From: CAJCJE01 sp035948315
GTDB lineage: Bacteria; Actinomycetota; Actinomycetes; Mycobacteriales; Pseudonocardiaceae
DNA: 64,000 nucleotides
NCBI GenBank assembly: GCA_035948315.1
Contig: DASZJG010000010.1
Span: 67,248 to 131,247 of the forward strand
Reading direction: 5' to 3'
This document shows positions 8,252 through 16,776 of the stretch, piece after piece (position 1 is the first letter of the stretch; the number at the start of each line of letters is the position of its first letter). The notes under the pieces are model-generated. The model was given only the letters and a program-made list of their open reading frames with translations, was not told the origin of the DNA and searched no databases. The position numbers were made by a program, and so were the translations under genes.

Positions 8252-11200
8252 GTTCGCACCCCCGTACCTGATCCGGATCGGCCAAGTATGGGACCTCCGC
8301 CGGATTCGGCCAACCGGTTTTCGCCGTTGCCGCCGACCAGTTCGAACGCCCGCCACATGGAGGCGTATTTTCCTTCGATGACAAGGAGTTCGTCGTGCGT
8401 GCCGGACTCGGCGATCTGGCCCTTGTCGAGTACGACGATCCGGTCGGCGGTCTTCGCGGTCTGCAACCGGTGCGCGATCACGATCGTGGTCCGGTTGTGC
8501 GACAACCGCTGCATGGCCCCGGCCACATGCGCCTCGGTCACCAGGTCCAGATTGGACGTTGCCTCGTCGAGCAACAGCACGGTCGGGTCGACGAGTTCGG
8601 CTCGGGCGAGCGCGATCAGCTGGCGTTGACCGGCCGAGAGCGAACGGCCGCGTTCGGCCATGGCGTGCAGGTAGCCGCCGGGCAGGCCGGCGATGAACTC
8701 GTGCGCGCCGACCGCGCGGGCCGCCGCCTCCACCTCGGCATCGCTGGCATCAGGACGACCGTAGGCGATGTTGTCGCGAACGCTGCCGGAGAACAGGAAA
8801 CCCTCCTGCGGCACGTAGCCGAGTTGTCGGCGGAACTCGTGCAGGTCGAGCGCGCGCAGGTCGTGCCCGTCCAGTCGGACGCTGCCGGCATCCGGATCGT
8901 AGAAGCGCGCGAGCAGCTTCATCACGGTCGACTTGCCGGCTCCGGTCTCGCCGACGATCGCGACGGTCTCCCCCGGCGCGATACGCAGGTCGATGCCGCG
9001 CAACGCCTCCGGCAGTTTGGCCGGTGTCGCGTCCGCGTTGCGGGGAAGGCGGGCATCGGCCGGGCCGAGACGTTGGGGGCCGCGGGCCGGCCAACTCGTG
9101 ACGGCGGGATAGGAGAAGCGGACCGCGTCCAGGACGAGTTCGCCGCGGGTCGCGTCGATGTGTCGCGGCCGTTCCGGTTGCGGGGTGAGGGTGTCCAACC
9201 GCATCAGCTGCGCGATCCGGCTGACCGAGACGCGGGTCTGCTGCCAGGCGTCGAATACCTGCGACAGCTGCTGGATCGGCGCGAAGAACATGTCGATGTA
9301 GAGCATGAACGCGATGAGCGCACCGGTGGTGAGCTGACCGGTCGCGATCAGGCCGGCACCGACGCCGAGCACGATCGCGTCGGCCCCCGCCGACAGGAAC
9401 TGGACGAAGGGAAAGTAGACCGCGACGAGTCGCTGGGCGGCCACTCGGGACGCGAGGTAGTCGCGGCCGAGCCGGTGGAAGCGTTGCCTGGTCAGCGGTT
9501 CGTGGGTGAACGCCTGGGACTCGCGGACGCCGGAGAGGCTTTCCTGGAAGTCGGCGTTGACGATGGCGATGCGCTCCCTGGCGAGGTCGTAGAGGCGCGC
9601 GGCCCTGCGTCGGAAGATCACCGTGCCGATGGCCAGCGGCACGACGACGGTCAGCGTCCACAGGCCGAGTTCGGGGTTGATCAGCACGATGGCGACGCCG
9701 ACACCGACGAAGGTGACCAGCGAGACGAGCGCGGAGAGCAGCCCGTTCTCGATCAGCGACTCGAACTGGTCGACGTCGGTGGTCATCCTGGTCATGATCC
9801 GGCCGGCCATCTCGCGCTCGTAGTAGTCGAGCGAAAGGCGTTGCAGCTGGGCCCAGATCCGCACGCGCAGCGACAGCATGATCCGCTCGGCCGCGCGTCC
9901 GGTGACGAAGGTTTCGCCGATCTGATCGACCAGGTCGGCTAGCGTGACCACGAGGAACAGGCCGGACGCGAGGAACAGCACGGTCTGCGAGCCCGCGGTG
10001 ACCCCATTGTCCACACCGGACTTGACCAGGATCGGCCCGGCCAGGCCGGCGAGCGCGTCGATGACGACCAGGATCAGGCCGATCAGCAGCGGCCGGCGGA
10101 ACTCGCGCAGGATGGTCAGCAGCCGGAAACCCTTGTCGTGCCGGGATTCCTTGGCCACGTCGACGTCGGGGAAGTCGCGGACCGGTGGCAGCGCGGCGAC
10201 TCTGGCCAGCAGTTCGGGGGTGGGCGCGAGGTTGAGTCGCCAGCCGCCGCCCGCGCTGCCGCCGAGGCCGGGACCGATGCTGACCGCGCCGACCTGGCGT
10301 GCCGCGCCGTTGGCGGCCGGGGTCTCGGCCAACGCGGCGGACCAGGCGGAATCGGTCTTGGTCAGGGTGGCGAGGGTTTCGATGCGGTCGCCGACCTTGG
10401 CGGCGACGTCCTCCTCCAGTCCGGACAGCAGTGTCCGGTACATGGCGCTGCGTTCGACGAGTTCGGCGTGCGTGCCCTGTTCGACGACGCGGCCCCCGTC
10501 GAGGACGACGATCCGGTCGGCGAGGTGCAGCGTGGAGCGGCGGTGCGCGATCAGCAGGGTGGTGCGGTCGGCGAGGACGCCGCGCAGCGCGTCGTGCACG
10601 GCCTCCTCGATCGTGGCGTCGATGGCGCTGGTCGCGTCGTCCAGGATGAGGATGCGCGGATCGGTGAGGATGGCGCGGGCCAGCGCGATGCGTTGGCGTT
10701 GGCCGCCGGAGAGGGTCAGGCCGCGCTCGCCGACCATGGTGTCGTAGCCATCGGGCAGCGCCATGATGAACTCGTGCGCCGCTGCCGTGCGGGCCGCTGC
10801 CTCGATCTCGGCGTCGGTCGCGTCGGGCCTGCCGTAGGCGATGTTCTCGCGAACCGTTTCGGAGAACAGGAAACTGTCCTCGAACGCGACGCCGACCTGG
10901 CGCCGCAACGACGTCAGCGTGACCGTGCGCAGGTCGTGCCCGTCGACGAGCACCGCGCCGGAATCCGGGTCGTTGAACCGGGAGACGAGCATGGCCACGG
11001 TGGATTTCCCGCTGCCGCTCGGGCCGACGATCGCGACCCGCTCCCCCGCCGCGATGTGCAGGTCGAAGCCGTCGAGCACGGGGTGGTCGGCGTCGTAGCC
11101 GAACCGGACGTCGGCGAAGGTGATCTCACCGCGGATCTCGGGCAGTTCCTCGGCTTCGTCGGCGTCGGCGATGGCGGGCCGCAGGTCGAGCAGTTGGAAG

Positions 11201-12144
11201 ATCCGTTCGACGCCGGCCCGCGCCTGCTGAGCGATCGTGAGCACACCGGCGAGTTGGCGGGCCGGCGCGACGAACTGGGCGACGTAGGTGGAGAACGCGA
11301 GGAACGTGCCTAGGGTGATCTCGTGGCGCAGCGCGAGCCAACCGCCGAAGGCGAGGATGGCGACCTGGCCGATGGCCGGGACGGCCTCCAGCAGCGGCTG
11401 ATAGCGGGACTGGAGCCGGACCGCGCGCATCCGCGACCCGAACAGGGATTTCGCCGCGGCGACGATCCGGCCGAGTTCGCGTTCCTCCTGCCCGAACGCC
11501 TTCACCACGCGCACGCCGTTGACGTCCTCGTCGACGATCTGCGCGACGTCGCCCTCGCGCTGCTGCCCGTCCCAGGTGGCCGGGAAGACGCGCCAGCGCA
11601 TCCGGTAGGAGACCGCGACCAGCACGGGCGCGACGACCAGGCTGACCAGCGCCAACAGCGGCGAGAGGTAGAACATCACGCCGAGCGAGAGCAGCATCAG
11701 CAGCAGGTTGCCGCTCATGATCGGGAAGAAGTTGAGCAGGCCCTGGACCAGCGTGGAGTCGGAGTTGGCGCGGGCGACGAGTTGCCCGGTGGACATCCGG
11801 TCGAGGTTGGCGAGGTCCATGGTCTGCAGGTGGTCGTGCATCTCGTTGCGCAGGTCGTACTGCACTTCGAGGCCGACCCGACCGCCCCGGTACCGGCGCA
11901 GGTAGGTGAAGCCGAAGCTGGCCACGGCGACCGCGACGAGCAGCAGCAGCCACGGCCACAGCGGCGAGTCGCGCTGGACGACGACGCCGTCCACGATCTG
12001 CCGGGCGATCAGCGGAACAAGGGTCTGGCAGGCGCTGCCGAGCAGGGCTCCGGTGAGCGCGAGCAGCACGTTGCGTCGGTGTTTGAGCAGGTAGCCGGCG
12101 AGGCGACGGAGCCAGCCGGGGGTGCGTGTTTCGGCGTCCGTCAT
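8248..12144 (-). CDS. Fused heterodimer-type ABC exporter (TMD-NBD-TMD-NBD, 1298 aa)
   Basis: One polypeptide carries two complete exporter halves. NBD1 has Walker A GPSGSGKST near residue 372, signature LSGGQRQ and Walker B ILILDDATSAID, in which Asp replaces the catalytic Glu. NBD2 has Walker A GETGAGKST near 1065, an altered signature LSAGQRQ and a normal LLLDEATSNLD. In type IV heterodimeric exporters, the degenerate ATP site pairs exactly such a Walker B with the partner's altered signature, so one site here is non-hydrolytic by design. The linker between halves is about 110 residues. The ATG at 12144 overlaps the marR stop. Probable role is export of a drug or lipid-like compound. Confidence 0.92.
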   Translation of the reverse strand: MTDAETRTPGWLRRLAGYLLKHRRNVLLALTGALLGSACQTLVPLIARQIVDGVVVQRDSPLWPWLLLLVAVAVASFGFTYLRRYRGGRVGLEVQYDLRNEMHDHLQTMDLANLDRMSTGQLVARANSDSTLVQGLLNFFPIMSGNLLLMLLSLGVMFYLSPLLALVSLVVAPVLVAVSYRMRWRVFPATWDGQQREGDVAQIVDEDVNGVRVVKAFGQEERELGRIVAAAKSLFGSRMRAVRLQSRYQPLLEAVPAIGQVAILAFGGWLALRHEITLGTFLAFSTYVAQFVAPARQLAGVLTIAQQARAGVERIFQLLDLRPAIADADEAEELPEIRGEITFADVRFGYDADHPVLDGFDLHIAAGERVAIVGPSGSGKSTVAMLVSRFNDPDSGAVLVDGHDLRTVTLTSLRRQVGVAFEDSFLFSETVRENIAYGRPDATDAEIEAAARTAAAHEFIMALPDGYDTMVGERGLTLSGGQRQRIALARAILTDPRILILDDATSAIDATIEEAVHDALRGVLADRTTLLIAHRRSTLHLADRIVVLDGGRVVEQGTHAELVERSAMYRTLLSGLEEDVAAKVGDRIETLATLTKTDSAWSAALAETPAANGAARQVGAVSIGPGLGGSAGGGWRLNLAPTPELLARVAALPPVRDFPDVDVAKESRHDKGFRLLTILREFRRPLLIGLILVVIDALAGLAGPILVKSGVDNGVTAGSQTVLFLASGLFLVVTLADLVDQIGETFVTGRAAERIMLSLRVRIWAQLQRLSLDYYEREMAGRIMTRMTTDVDQFESLIENGLLSALVSLVTFVGVGVAIVLINPELGLWTLTVVVPLAIGTVIFRRRAARLYDLARERIAIVNADFQESLSGVRESQAFTHEPLTRQRFHRLGRDYLASRVAAQRLVAVYFPFVQFLSAGADAIVLGVGAGLIATGQLTTGALIAFMLYIDMFFAPIQQLSQVFDAWQQTRVSVSRIAQLMRLDTLTPQPERPRHIDATRGELVLDAVRFSYPAVTSWPARGPQRLGPADARLPRNADATPAKLPEALRGIDLRIAPGETVAIVGETGAGKSTVMKLLARFYDPDAGSVRLDGHDLRALDLHEFRRQLGYVPQEGFLFSGSVRDNIAYGRPDASDAEVEAAARAVGAHEFIAGLPGGYLHAMAERGRSLSAGQRQLIALARAELVDPTVLLLDEATSNLDLVTEAHVAGAMQRLSHNRTTIVIAHRLQTAKTADRIVVLDKGQIAESGTHDELLVIEGKYASMWRAFELVGGNGENRLAESGGGPILGRSGSGTGVRT

Positions 12145-12590
12145 CGGCCGCCGCCACGGCGCCGGGTGGCCATCCGTTCCTCGGCGACCTCCTCGATGGC
12201 CGCGCCGAGCCACACCAGCGACTCAAGCAGTTGCTCCCCGTCCGGAGTGCGCGTCTGTAGTTCGGTGAGTCTTTCGATCATGGCTGTCTCCACGTTGTCC
12301 AGTAGGGCGCGACCGGCGTCGGTCAGCCGCAGTGCGGCGGCACGCTGGTCGCCCGCGACCTCGGAGCGCGCGATCAGGCCACGTTGGCTGAGCGACTCGA
12401 CGGCGGCGCTCACGGCGGGTTTGCCGAGCGCGAGCCGCTCCGCGACCCGGGAGGCGCGTTCGTCGCCGCCGGCGATCGCGGACAGCACCCGGTAGTGCGC
12501 CAGGCTCAGCTCGCCGGACACCCGCTCCAGAATTCGGGCAGCGCGGGCCAGGGCGCGCACGGCGTCAACGGCTCTCGTTCGATCGGTCAC
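12141..12590 (-). CDS. MarR-family repressor (149 aa)
   Basis: A winged-helix MarR domain: SLAHYRVLSAIAGGDERASR, then the recognition helix region LGKPAVSAAVESLSQRGLI and the wing around RSEVAGDQRAAALRLTDAG. It starts at a GTG (12590) and its TGA overlaps the ATG of the fused ABC exporter. A near-perfect 25-bp palindrome lies 16 bases upstream, so it likely represses its own operon and releases on binding an aromatic or drug-like ligand that the pump then exports. Confidence 0.88.
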   Translation of the reverse strand: MTDRTRAVDAVRALARAARILERVSGELSLAHYRVLSAIAGGDERASRVAERLALGKPAVSAAVESLSQRGLIARSEVAGDQRAAALRLTDAGRALLDNVETAMIERLTELQTRTPDGEQLLESLVWLGAAIEEVAEERMATRRRGGGR

Positions 12591-12605
12591 CCACCCAGGA
12601 TAGCA

Positions 12606-12630
12606 AAGTGGTTCGCTTATCGAACTACTT
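12606..12630. promoter_or_regulatory. MarR operator, 25-bp palindrome
   Basis: The left arm is AAGTGGTTCG (12606-12615), the right arm CGAACTACTT (12621-12630), with CTTAT between. Nine of ten arm positions are complementary. It lies just upstream of the marR GTG start and matches the GTTCG/CGAAC operators often seen before MarR-ABC operons. Confidence 0.75.
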
Positions 12631-12712
12631 CATGCGTTGGCTCGGTCCATCGAGCGGTTGGATAAGCTGCCGGCCGAGCGCCCCGAACGTGACGCCACAG
12701 GCGACGGTTACC

Positions 12713-12731
12713 GTGGGACGGATAATCCCAC
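12713..12731. promoter_or_regulatory. Inverted repeat upstream of the PaaX-type gene
   Basis: GTGGGA (12713-12718) and TCCCAC (12726-12731) flank a CGGATAA centre that also forms a GATAAT, a reasonable -10 hexamer, 31 bases before the ATG at 12757. A regulator binding here would cover the promoter. Confidence 0.45.
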
Positions 12732-12756
12732 TGAGCAACGAGGCTGGTGAAGCACG

Positions 12757-13614
12757 ATGGCGGGGGCCGGGCCGCGGCCGAAGGTCACGAGGCGTCGCGA
12801 GGTGAGCCACACCAGCGCGCGTTCGGTGCTGATGACGGTACTCGGCGAATACGCGCTGCCCCGGCAGGTTCCGGTGTGGACCTCCACCTTGGTCGATGTG
12901 CTGGGCATCTTCGAGATCGAGGAGAAGTCCGCCCGCCAGGCGCTGTCCAGGGCCGCGGGCGAGGGCTGGCTGCGGTCCGAACGCATCGGCCGCCGGGTGC
13001 GCTGGTCGCTGACCGCGCCCGGCCGCAGGCTGCTCACCGAGGGCGCCGAGCGGATCTACGCCTTCGGCCGGGACCCGATCGACTGGGACGGGCAGTGGCT
13101 GATGCTGCTGGTCTCGGTGCCGGAATCCCAGCGTGAGCTGCGGCATCGGGTCCGCACCCAACTCACCTGGGCCGGCTTCGGCTCGCCCGCGCCCGGGGTG
13201 TGGGTCTGCCCGAACACCGGCCGGCAGGCCGAGGCGGACCGGATCGTCGCGGACCTGAAGGTCGGCTCGCCGGTGATGTCGTTCATCGCCTCCTACGGTG
13301 CGATCGGCGACGTGGGCGAGATGGTCTCGCGCGCCTGGGACCTGCGCGAACTCGAGGAACACTACGAGGCGTTCATCGACGAGTTCACCGGCCTCTCGCC
13401 GTCCTCCGGCCAGGACGTGTTGCAGGCGCAGACGCAACTGGTGCACGAGTGGCGCCGGTTCCCGTTCCTCGACCCCGGCCTGCCCCTGCCGCTGCTGCCG
13501 GCGAACTGGAGCGGCGCGCAGGCCGCCGAACTGTTCCACCGCAAGCACGCCGAGTGGCGCATCGGCGCGCAGCGCCACTGGGACGACCTGGTCCGCGCCG
13601 AACAGGCCGCCTGA
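12757..13614 (+). CDS. PaaX-family transcriptional regulator (285 aa)
   Basis: The N-terminal winged helix (SARSVLMTVLGEYALPR, followed by FEIEEKSARQALSRAAGEGWL) and the middle domain (WDGQWLMLLVSVPESQRELR) match PaaX, the phenylacetyl-CoA-responsive repressor family. The C-terminal region with WRRFPFLDPGLPLPLLPANW is also characteristic. No phenylacetate genes are next to it, so its regulon must be elsewhere or it senses another CoA thioester. It diverges from the marR operon and has its own palindromic promoter region. Confidence 0.87.
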   Translation: MAGAGPRPKVTRRREVSHTSARSVLMTVLGEYALPRQVPVWTSTLVDVLGIFEIEEKSARQALSRAAGEGWLRSERIGRRVRWSLTAPGRRLLTEGAERIYAFGRDPIDWDGQWLMLLVSVPESQRELRHRVRTQLTWAGFGSPAPGVWVCPNTGRQAEADRIVADLKVGSPVMSFIASYGAIGDVGEMVSRAWDLRELEEHYEAFIDEFTGLSPSSGQDVLQAQTQLVHEWRRFPFLDPGLPLPLLPANWSGAQAAELFHRKHAEWRIGAQRHWDDLVRAEQAA

Positions 13615-13620
13615 ACCCGG

Positions 13621-14625
13621 TTACCGCTGGTGCAGCCGCCACATCGCGATGGCCAGGTGCAACCGAAGGCGCCCCTGCGGGTCCCGGATCGACCAGCCGA
13701 GCACGTGCTCCACGTGCCCGAGCCGTTCCTGCAACGTCGAGTGGTGCACGCGCAGCGTGGTAGCGGCCGTGCGCAGGCTGGGACTGGTGGCAACCGCGAC
13801 CAGCGTGGCGAGCACCCACGGCGCGTCGGTTTTGGCCCGCTCGATCGCGTGCACGTCCGGGACGGGGTCGGTGTCCGGCCCGATCACGTCGGCCAGCACG
13901 GCCAGCCCGCCGAGCTGGTCGGCGTGCACGATCCGGGGCCCGGGATCCTGTGCGGTCTCGGCAGCGGTGAACCGCAGCGCGGTCCGCGCGCCCGACCACG
14001 ACACCGGCAGGTCCACCACGTCCCCGATCGGCCCGATCCCCGCACGCCGGTCCGTCGACCGGCGTTTGCCCGGCCAACTCGCCCCGTCAGCCGACTCGAC
14101 CCGACCGACCTCATTGATCAGGGCAACGGCTCTGACCTGCGCGTTCTCCGCGATGCCAAGCCTGTGGGCGATGGCCAGCCTGGTCTGTGCGGCCACGGCC
14201 GCGTCGAACAGGACCTCGACCGAGGCCGGATCCTCCAGCGCCTTCGAACGTCCCCTGGTCCGCTCCAGCACGGCCCGCGCGGCAGCGGCCGCCCGCTCCA
14301 GCACCATCGCGTCCACCGGCCCGGCTGGCCCGCCGCGTTCCAGCCACAGCACCGGCGGCCCGTCCTGCACCAGCGGCGCGCTCGGCCAGTCCGGATCGGG
14401 CAGGCCGATGTCGCCGCGGACCCGGCCGTGCACGTCGATCCGCACCTGCACCCGGCGTTGTTCGTCGACGAGCCGCGCGGCGCAGCCGGCCAGCACGGCC
14501 GCGCCGCGCACGATCGGTTCGAGCCCGGCCCGGCCTTCGACGAGCCGATCGAAGTAGGCGATCACCTTGACCGCGGCGCCGGCATCAGGATCGACTCGCG
14601 CCAGCCGCCCGACGAGTTCCTGCAT
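13621..14625 (-). CDS. PucR-like transcriptional regulator with C-terminal HTH (334 aa)
   Basis: The last 60 residues carry the PucR/CdaR-type helix-turn-helix: LRTAATTLRVHHSTLQERLGHVE, followed by LHLAIAMWRLHQ. The preceding 250 residues are poorly conserved and contain a possible GGDEF-like or ligand-sensing region that I cannot name. It is 42 bases downstream of the second of two tandem alpha/beta hydrolase genes on the same strand, so it probably shares their transcript and may control them. Confidence 0.72.
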   Translation of the reverse strand: MQELVGRLARVDPDAGAAVKVIAYFDRLVEGRAGLEPIVRGAAVLAGCAARLVDEQRRVQVRIDVHGRVRGDIGLPDPDWPSAPLVQDGPPVLWLERGGPAGPVDAMVLERAAAAARAVLERTRGRSKALEDPASVEVLFDAAVAAQTRLAIAHRLGIAENAQVRAVALINEVGRVESADGASWPGKRRSTDRRAGIGPIGDVVDLPVSWSGARTALRFTAAETAQDPGPRIVHADQLGGLAVLADVIGPDTDPVPDVHAIERAKTDAPWVLATLVAVATSPSLRTAATTLRVHHSTLQERLGHVEHVLGWSIRDPQGRLRLHLAIAMWRLHQR

Positions 14626-14667
14626 GACGCCATCGTCCTCTTCCGTACGCGCCCGCGCCCGGTCCGA

Positions 14668-15672
14668 TCAGTCGGCCAGGATTCGGCGCAGCCACGCCCT
14701 CGGCGCCTGGCCCGCGGCCTGGGACACGGCGGCCTGCGGCACGATCCCGCTGAACCCGTGAAATCCGCCCGGCCACACGTGCAGTTCGGCGATGCCGCCC
14801 GCCCGCCAGATCCGCGAGGCGTACTCGACGGCCTCGTCCCGGAACGTCTCCGCCGACCCCACGTCGATGAACGCGGGCGGCAACCCGGACAGATCCGTCG
14901 CCCGAGCCGGCGCCGCGTACGGCGACACATCGTCCCCGCCCTGCGCATCGCCGAGCAAGGCCGACCAGCCGAACTGGTTGGCCGTCTGGTCCCACAGTCC
15001 CACACCGGCCATCTGCCGCGCGGAGTACGTGTCGTTGCGGTCGTCCAGCATCGGACACAGGAGCAGCTGGCCGAGCAGCGCCGGGCCGCCCCGGTCCTTG
15101 GCCAGCAACGCGGTCGCCGCGGTCAGGCCGCCACCCGCGCTGCCGCCCGCGATCACCACGCGCGCCGGGTCGACACCCAGTTCCTCGGCGTGCTCGACCG
15201 TCCACAACAGACCCGCGTAGCAGTCGTCGACCGGCGCCGGATGCGGATGTTCGGGCGCCAGCCGGTACTCGACCGACACGACCGCGACACCCAATTCTTC
15301 CGCGACACCAAGGAAATTCGCCAATCCCGTGAACCGGTCGCCCACGACCATGCCGCCGCCGTGCACGAAGTAGATCACGCCGACGGGCGGCGGCGCGTTG
15401 TTCGGTCGGCAGATCAGCAATGTGATGTCGGGCGCGCCATCCGGTCCGGACACCTCGCGCTCGGACACGGTGAACGCGCCATCGCGCGTCAGGTCGGCGT
15501 CGGGGTCGAGCAGGAAGTCCGCCATCTCGTCGCGCAGCGCACGGGCCGTCGCGACGGCGTCGCCACCCCGCGCCAGCATGCGACCGATGTCCGGCATCTT
15601 CTCGCCTGCGATCGCGATGGCCGCGGCCAACTCGGGGTCGAACGGGGGCGGAGGGCCGATCACGTCGGTCAT
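14668..15672 (-). CDS. Alpha/beta hydrolase, hormone-sensitive-lipase family, copy 2
   Basis: Family IV esterase motifs are all present: oxyanion hole FVHGGGMVVG, nucleophile elbow VIAGGSAGGG, the aspartate in PAFIDVGSAETFRDEA and the histidine in WPGGFHGF. It lacks a signal peptide and should act on short acyl esters in the cytoplasm. The ATG at 15672 follows GGGAAGGA. Its C-terminal half is almost identical to the neighbouring copy at 15693-16706, while the first 70 residues differ clearly. This pattern suggests a tandem duplication followed by gene conversion. Confidence 0.86.
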   Translation of the reverse strand: MTDVIGPPPPFDPELAAAIAIAGEKMPDIGRMLARGGDAVATARALRDEMADFLLDPDADLTRDGAFTVSEREVSGPDGAPDITLLICRPNNAPPPVGVIYFVHGGGMVVGDRFTGLANFLGVAEELGVAVVSVEYRLAPEHPHPAPVDDCYAGLLWTVEHAEELGVDPARVVIAGGSAGGGLTAATALLAKDRGGPALLGQLLLCPMLDDRNDTYSARQMAGVGLWDQTANQFGWSALLGDAQGGDDVSPYAAPARATDLSGLPPAFIDVGSAETFRDEAVEYASRIWRAGGIAELHVWPGGFHGFSGIVPQAAVSQAAGQAPRAWLRRILAD

Positions 15673-15692
15673 GACAGCATCCTTCCCTGTGC

Positions 15693-16706
15693 TCAGGCGC
15701 CGATGATCCGACGCAGCCATGGCGCGACCGCCGCCTTCGCGGTCTGCGAGATCGCGGCCTGCCCCGCCAACAGCACGAACCCGTGGAACCCGCCCGGCCA
15801 CACATGTAGTTCGGCGATGCCGCCCGCCCGCCAGATCCGCGAGGCATAGTCGACCGCCTCGTCCCGGAACGTCTCCGCCGACCCCACGTCGATGAAAGCC
15901 GGCGGCAACCCGGACAGATCCGTCGCCCGAGCCGGCGCCGCATACGGCGACACGTCGTCGCCGCCCTGCGCGTCGCCGAGCAACGCCGACCAGCCGACCT
16001 GGTTGAAGCTGATATCCCACACGCCAAGCCCGGCCATCTGACGCGCGGAGTACGTGTCGTTGCGGTCGTCCAGCATCGGGCACAGCAACAGTTGGCCGAC
16101 CAGCGCCGGACCGCCCCGATCGCGGGCCAACAAGGCCGTCGCGGCGGCGAGGCCACCGCCCGCGCTCGCGCCCGACACCACCAGCCGGTTCGGGTCGACG
16201 CCCAACTCGTCCGCGTGCTCGACCGTCCACAACAGACCCGCGTAGCAGTCCTCGACCGGTGCGGGATGCGGATGGTCCGGCGCCAGCCGGTATTCCACCG
16301 AGATCACCGCGAGGCCGAGTTCCGCGGCCACCTCCAGCACGTCGGCCATGCCCTGGCCCCGGTTGGTACCCATGATCATGCCGCCGCCGTGGATGAAATA
16401 CAGCGCGGGCACCGCGACCGTCGCCGAGGCCGGGCGGCAGATCAGCAGCGGGACCTCCGGCGCGCCCGCCGGGCCGGGCACCGTCCGCTCGATCACGTCG
16501 AACGTGCCGCCCAGGCTGATCTCGTCATCGGTCAGGTCCGGCAACTCGGCTCGGGCAGCGCGGAACATCGGCAGCATCTCGGCGGTGAACGTCGCCGGCA
16601 TGCGCTCCCTGATCACGTCCAGCGCGGCGGCCAGTTCCGGGTCGAAGGGCACCGGCGGGCCGATCCGCACCGCATCCGATTCTGGGCTGGGCACCGTGGT
16701 CGTCAT
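15693..16706 (-). CDS. Alpha/beta hydrolase, hormone-sensitive-lipase family, copy 1
   Basis: It has FIHGGGMIMG, VVSGASAGGG, the same Asp region PAFIDVGSAETFRDEA and GGFHGF. The paralogue starts MTDVIGPPPPFDPELAA and this one reads MTTTVPSPESDAVRIGPPVPFDPELAA, so I take the ATG at 16706. A GTG at 16763 that overlaps the lgt stop would add 19 residues and cannot be excluded. Only 20 bases separate it from copy 2. Together with the PucR-like gene it forms a three-gene unit, presumably for ester turnover. Confidence 0.86.
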   Translation of the reverse strand: MTTTVPSPESDAVRIGPPVPFDPELAAALDVIRERMPATFTAEMLPMFRAARAELPDLTDDEISLGGTFDVIERTVPGPAGAPEVPLLICRPASATVAVPALYFIHGGGMIMGTNRGQGMADVLEVAAELGLAVISVEYRLAPDHPHPAPVEDCYAGLLWTVEHADELGVDPNRLVVSGASAGGGLAAATALLARDRGGPALVGQLLLCPMLDDRNDTYSARQMAGLGVWDISFNQVGWSALLGDAQGGDDVSPYAAPARATDLSGLPPAFIDVGSAETFRDEAVDYASRIWRAGGIAELHVWPGGFHGFVLLAGQAAISQTAKAAVAPWLRRIIGA

Positions 16707-16743
16707 CTGCCCATCTTCTGGCGGGAAGTCCCGCCGCGCATCG

Positions 16744-16776
16744 CGCCAGTCGGCGGGAATCACCCGCCAACTGGCG
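16744..16776. terminator. Strong hairpin at the lgt stop codon
   Basis: CGCCAGT-C-GGCGGG (16744-16757) pairs with CCCGCC-A-ACTGGCG (16763-16776) across a 5-base loop: 13 of 14 positions. It overlaps the lgt TGA at 16760-16762 and has no T-tract. I read it as an actinobacterial terminator of lgt, although an operator role for the downstream esterase genes is possible. Confidence 0.5.

Noticed and set aside
16707..16763. GTG start at 16763 for esterase copy 1, overlapping the lgt stop
   Set aside because: The paralogue and the family begin near the ATG at 16706, and the 19 extra residues would be Arg/Asp-rich and lie partly in a strong hairpin. It is kept only as an alternative.
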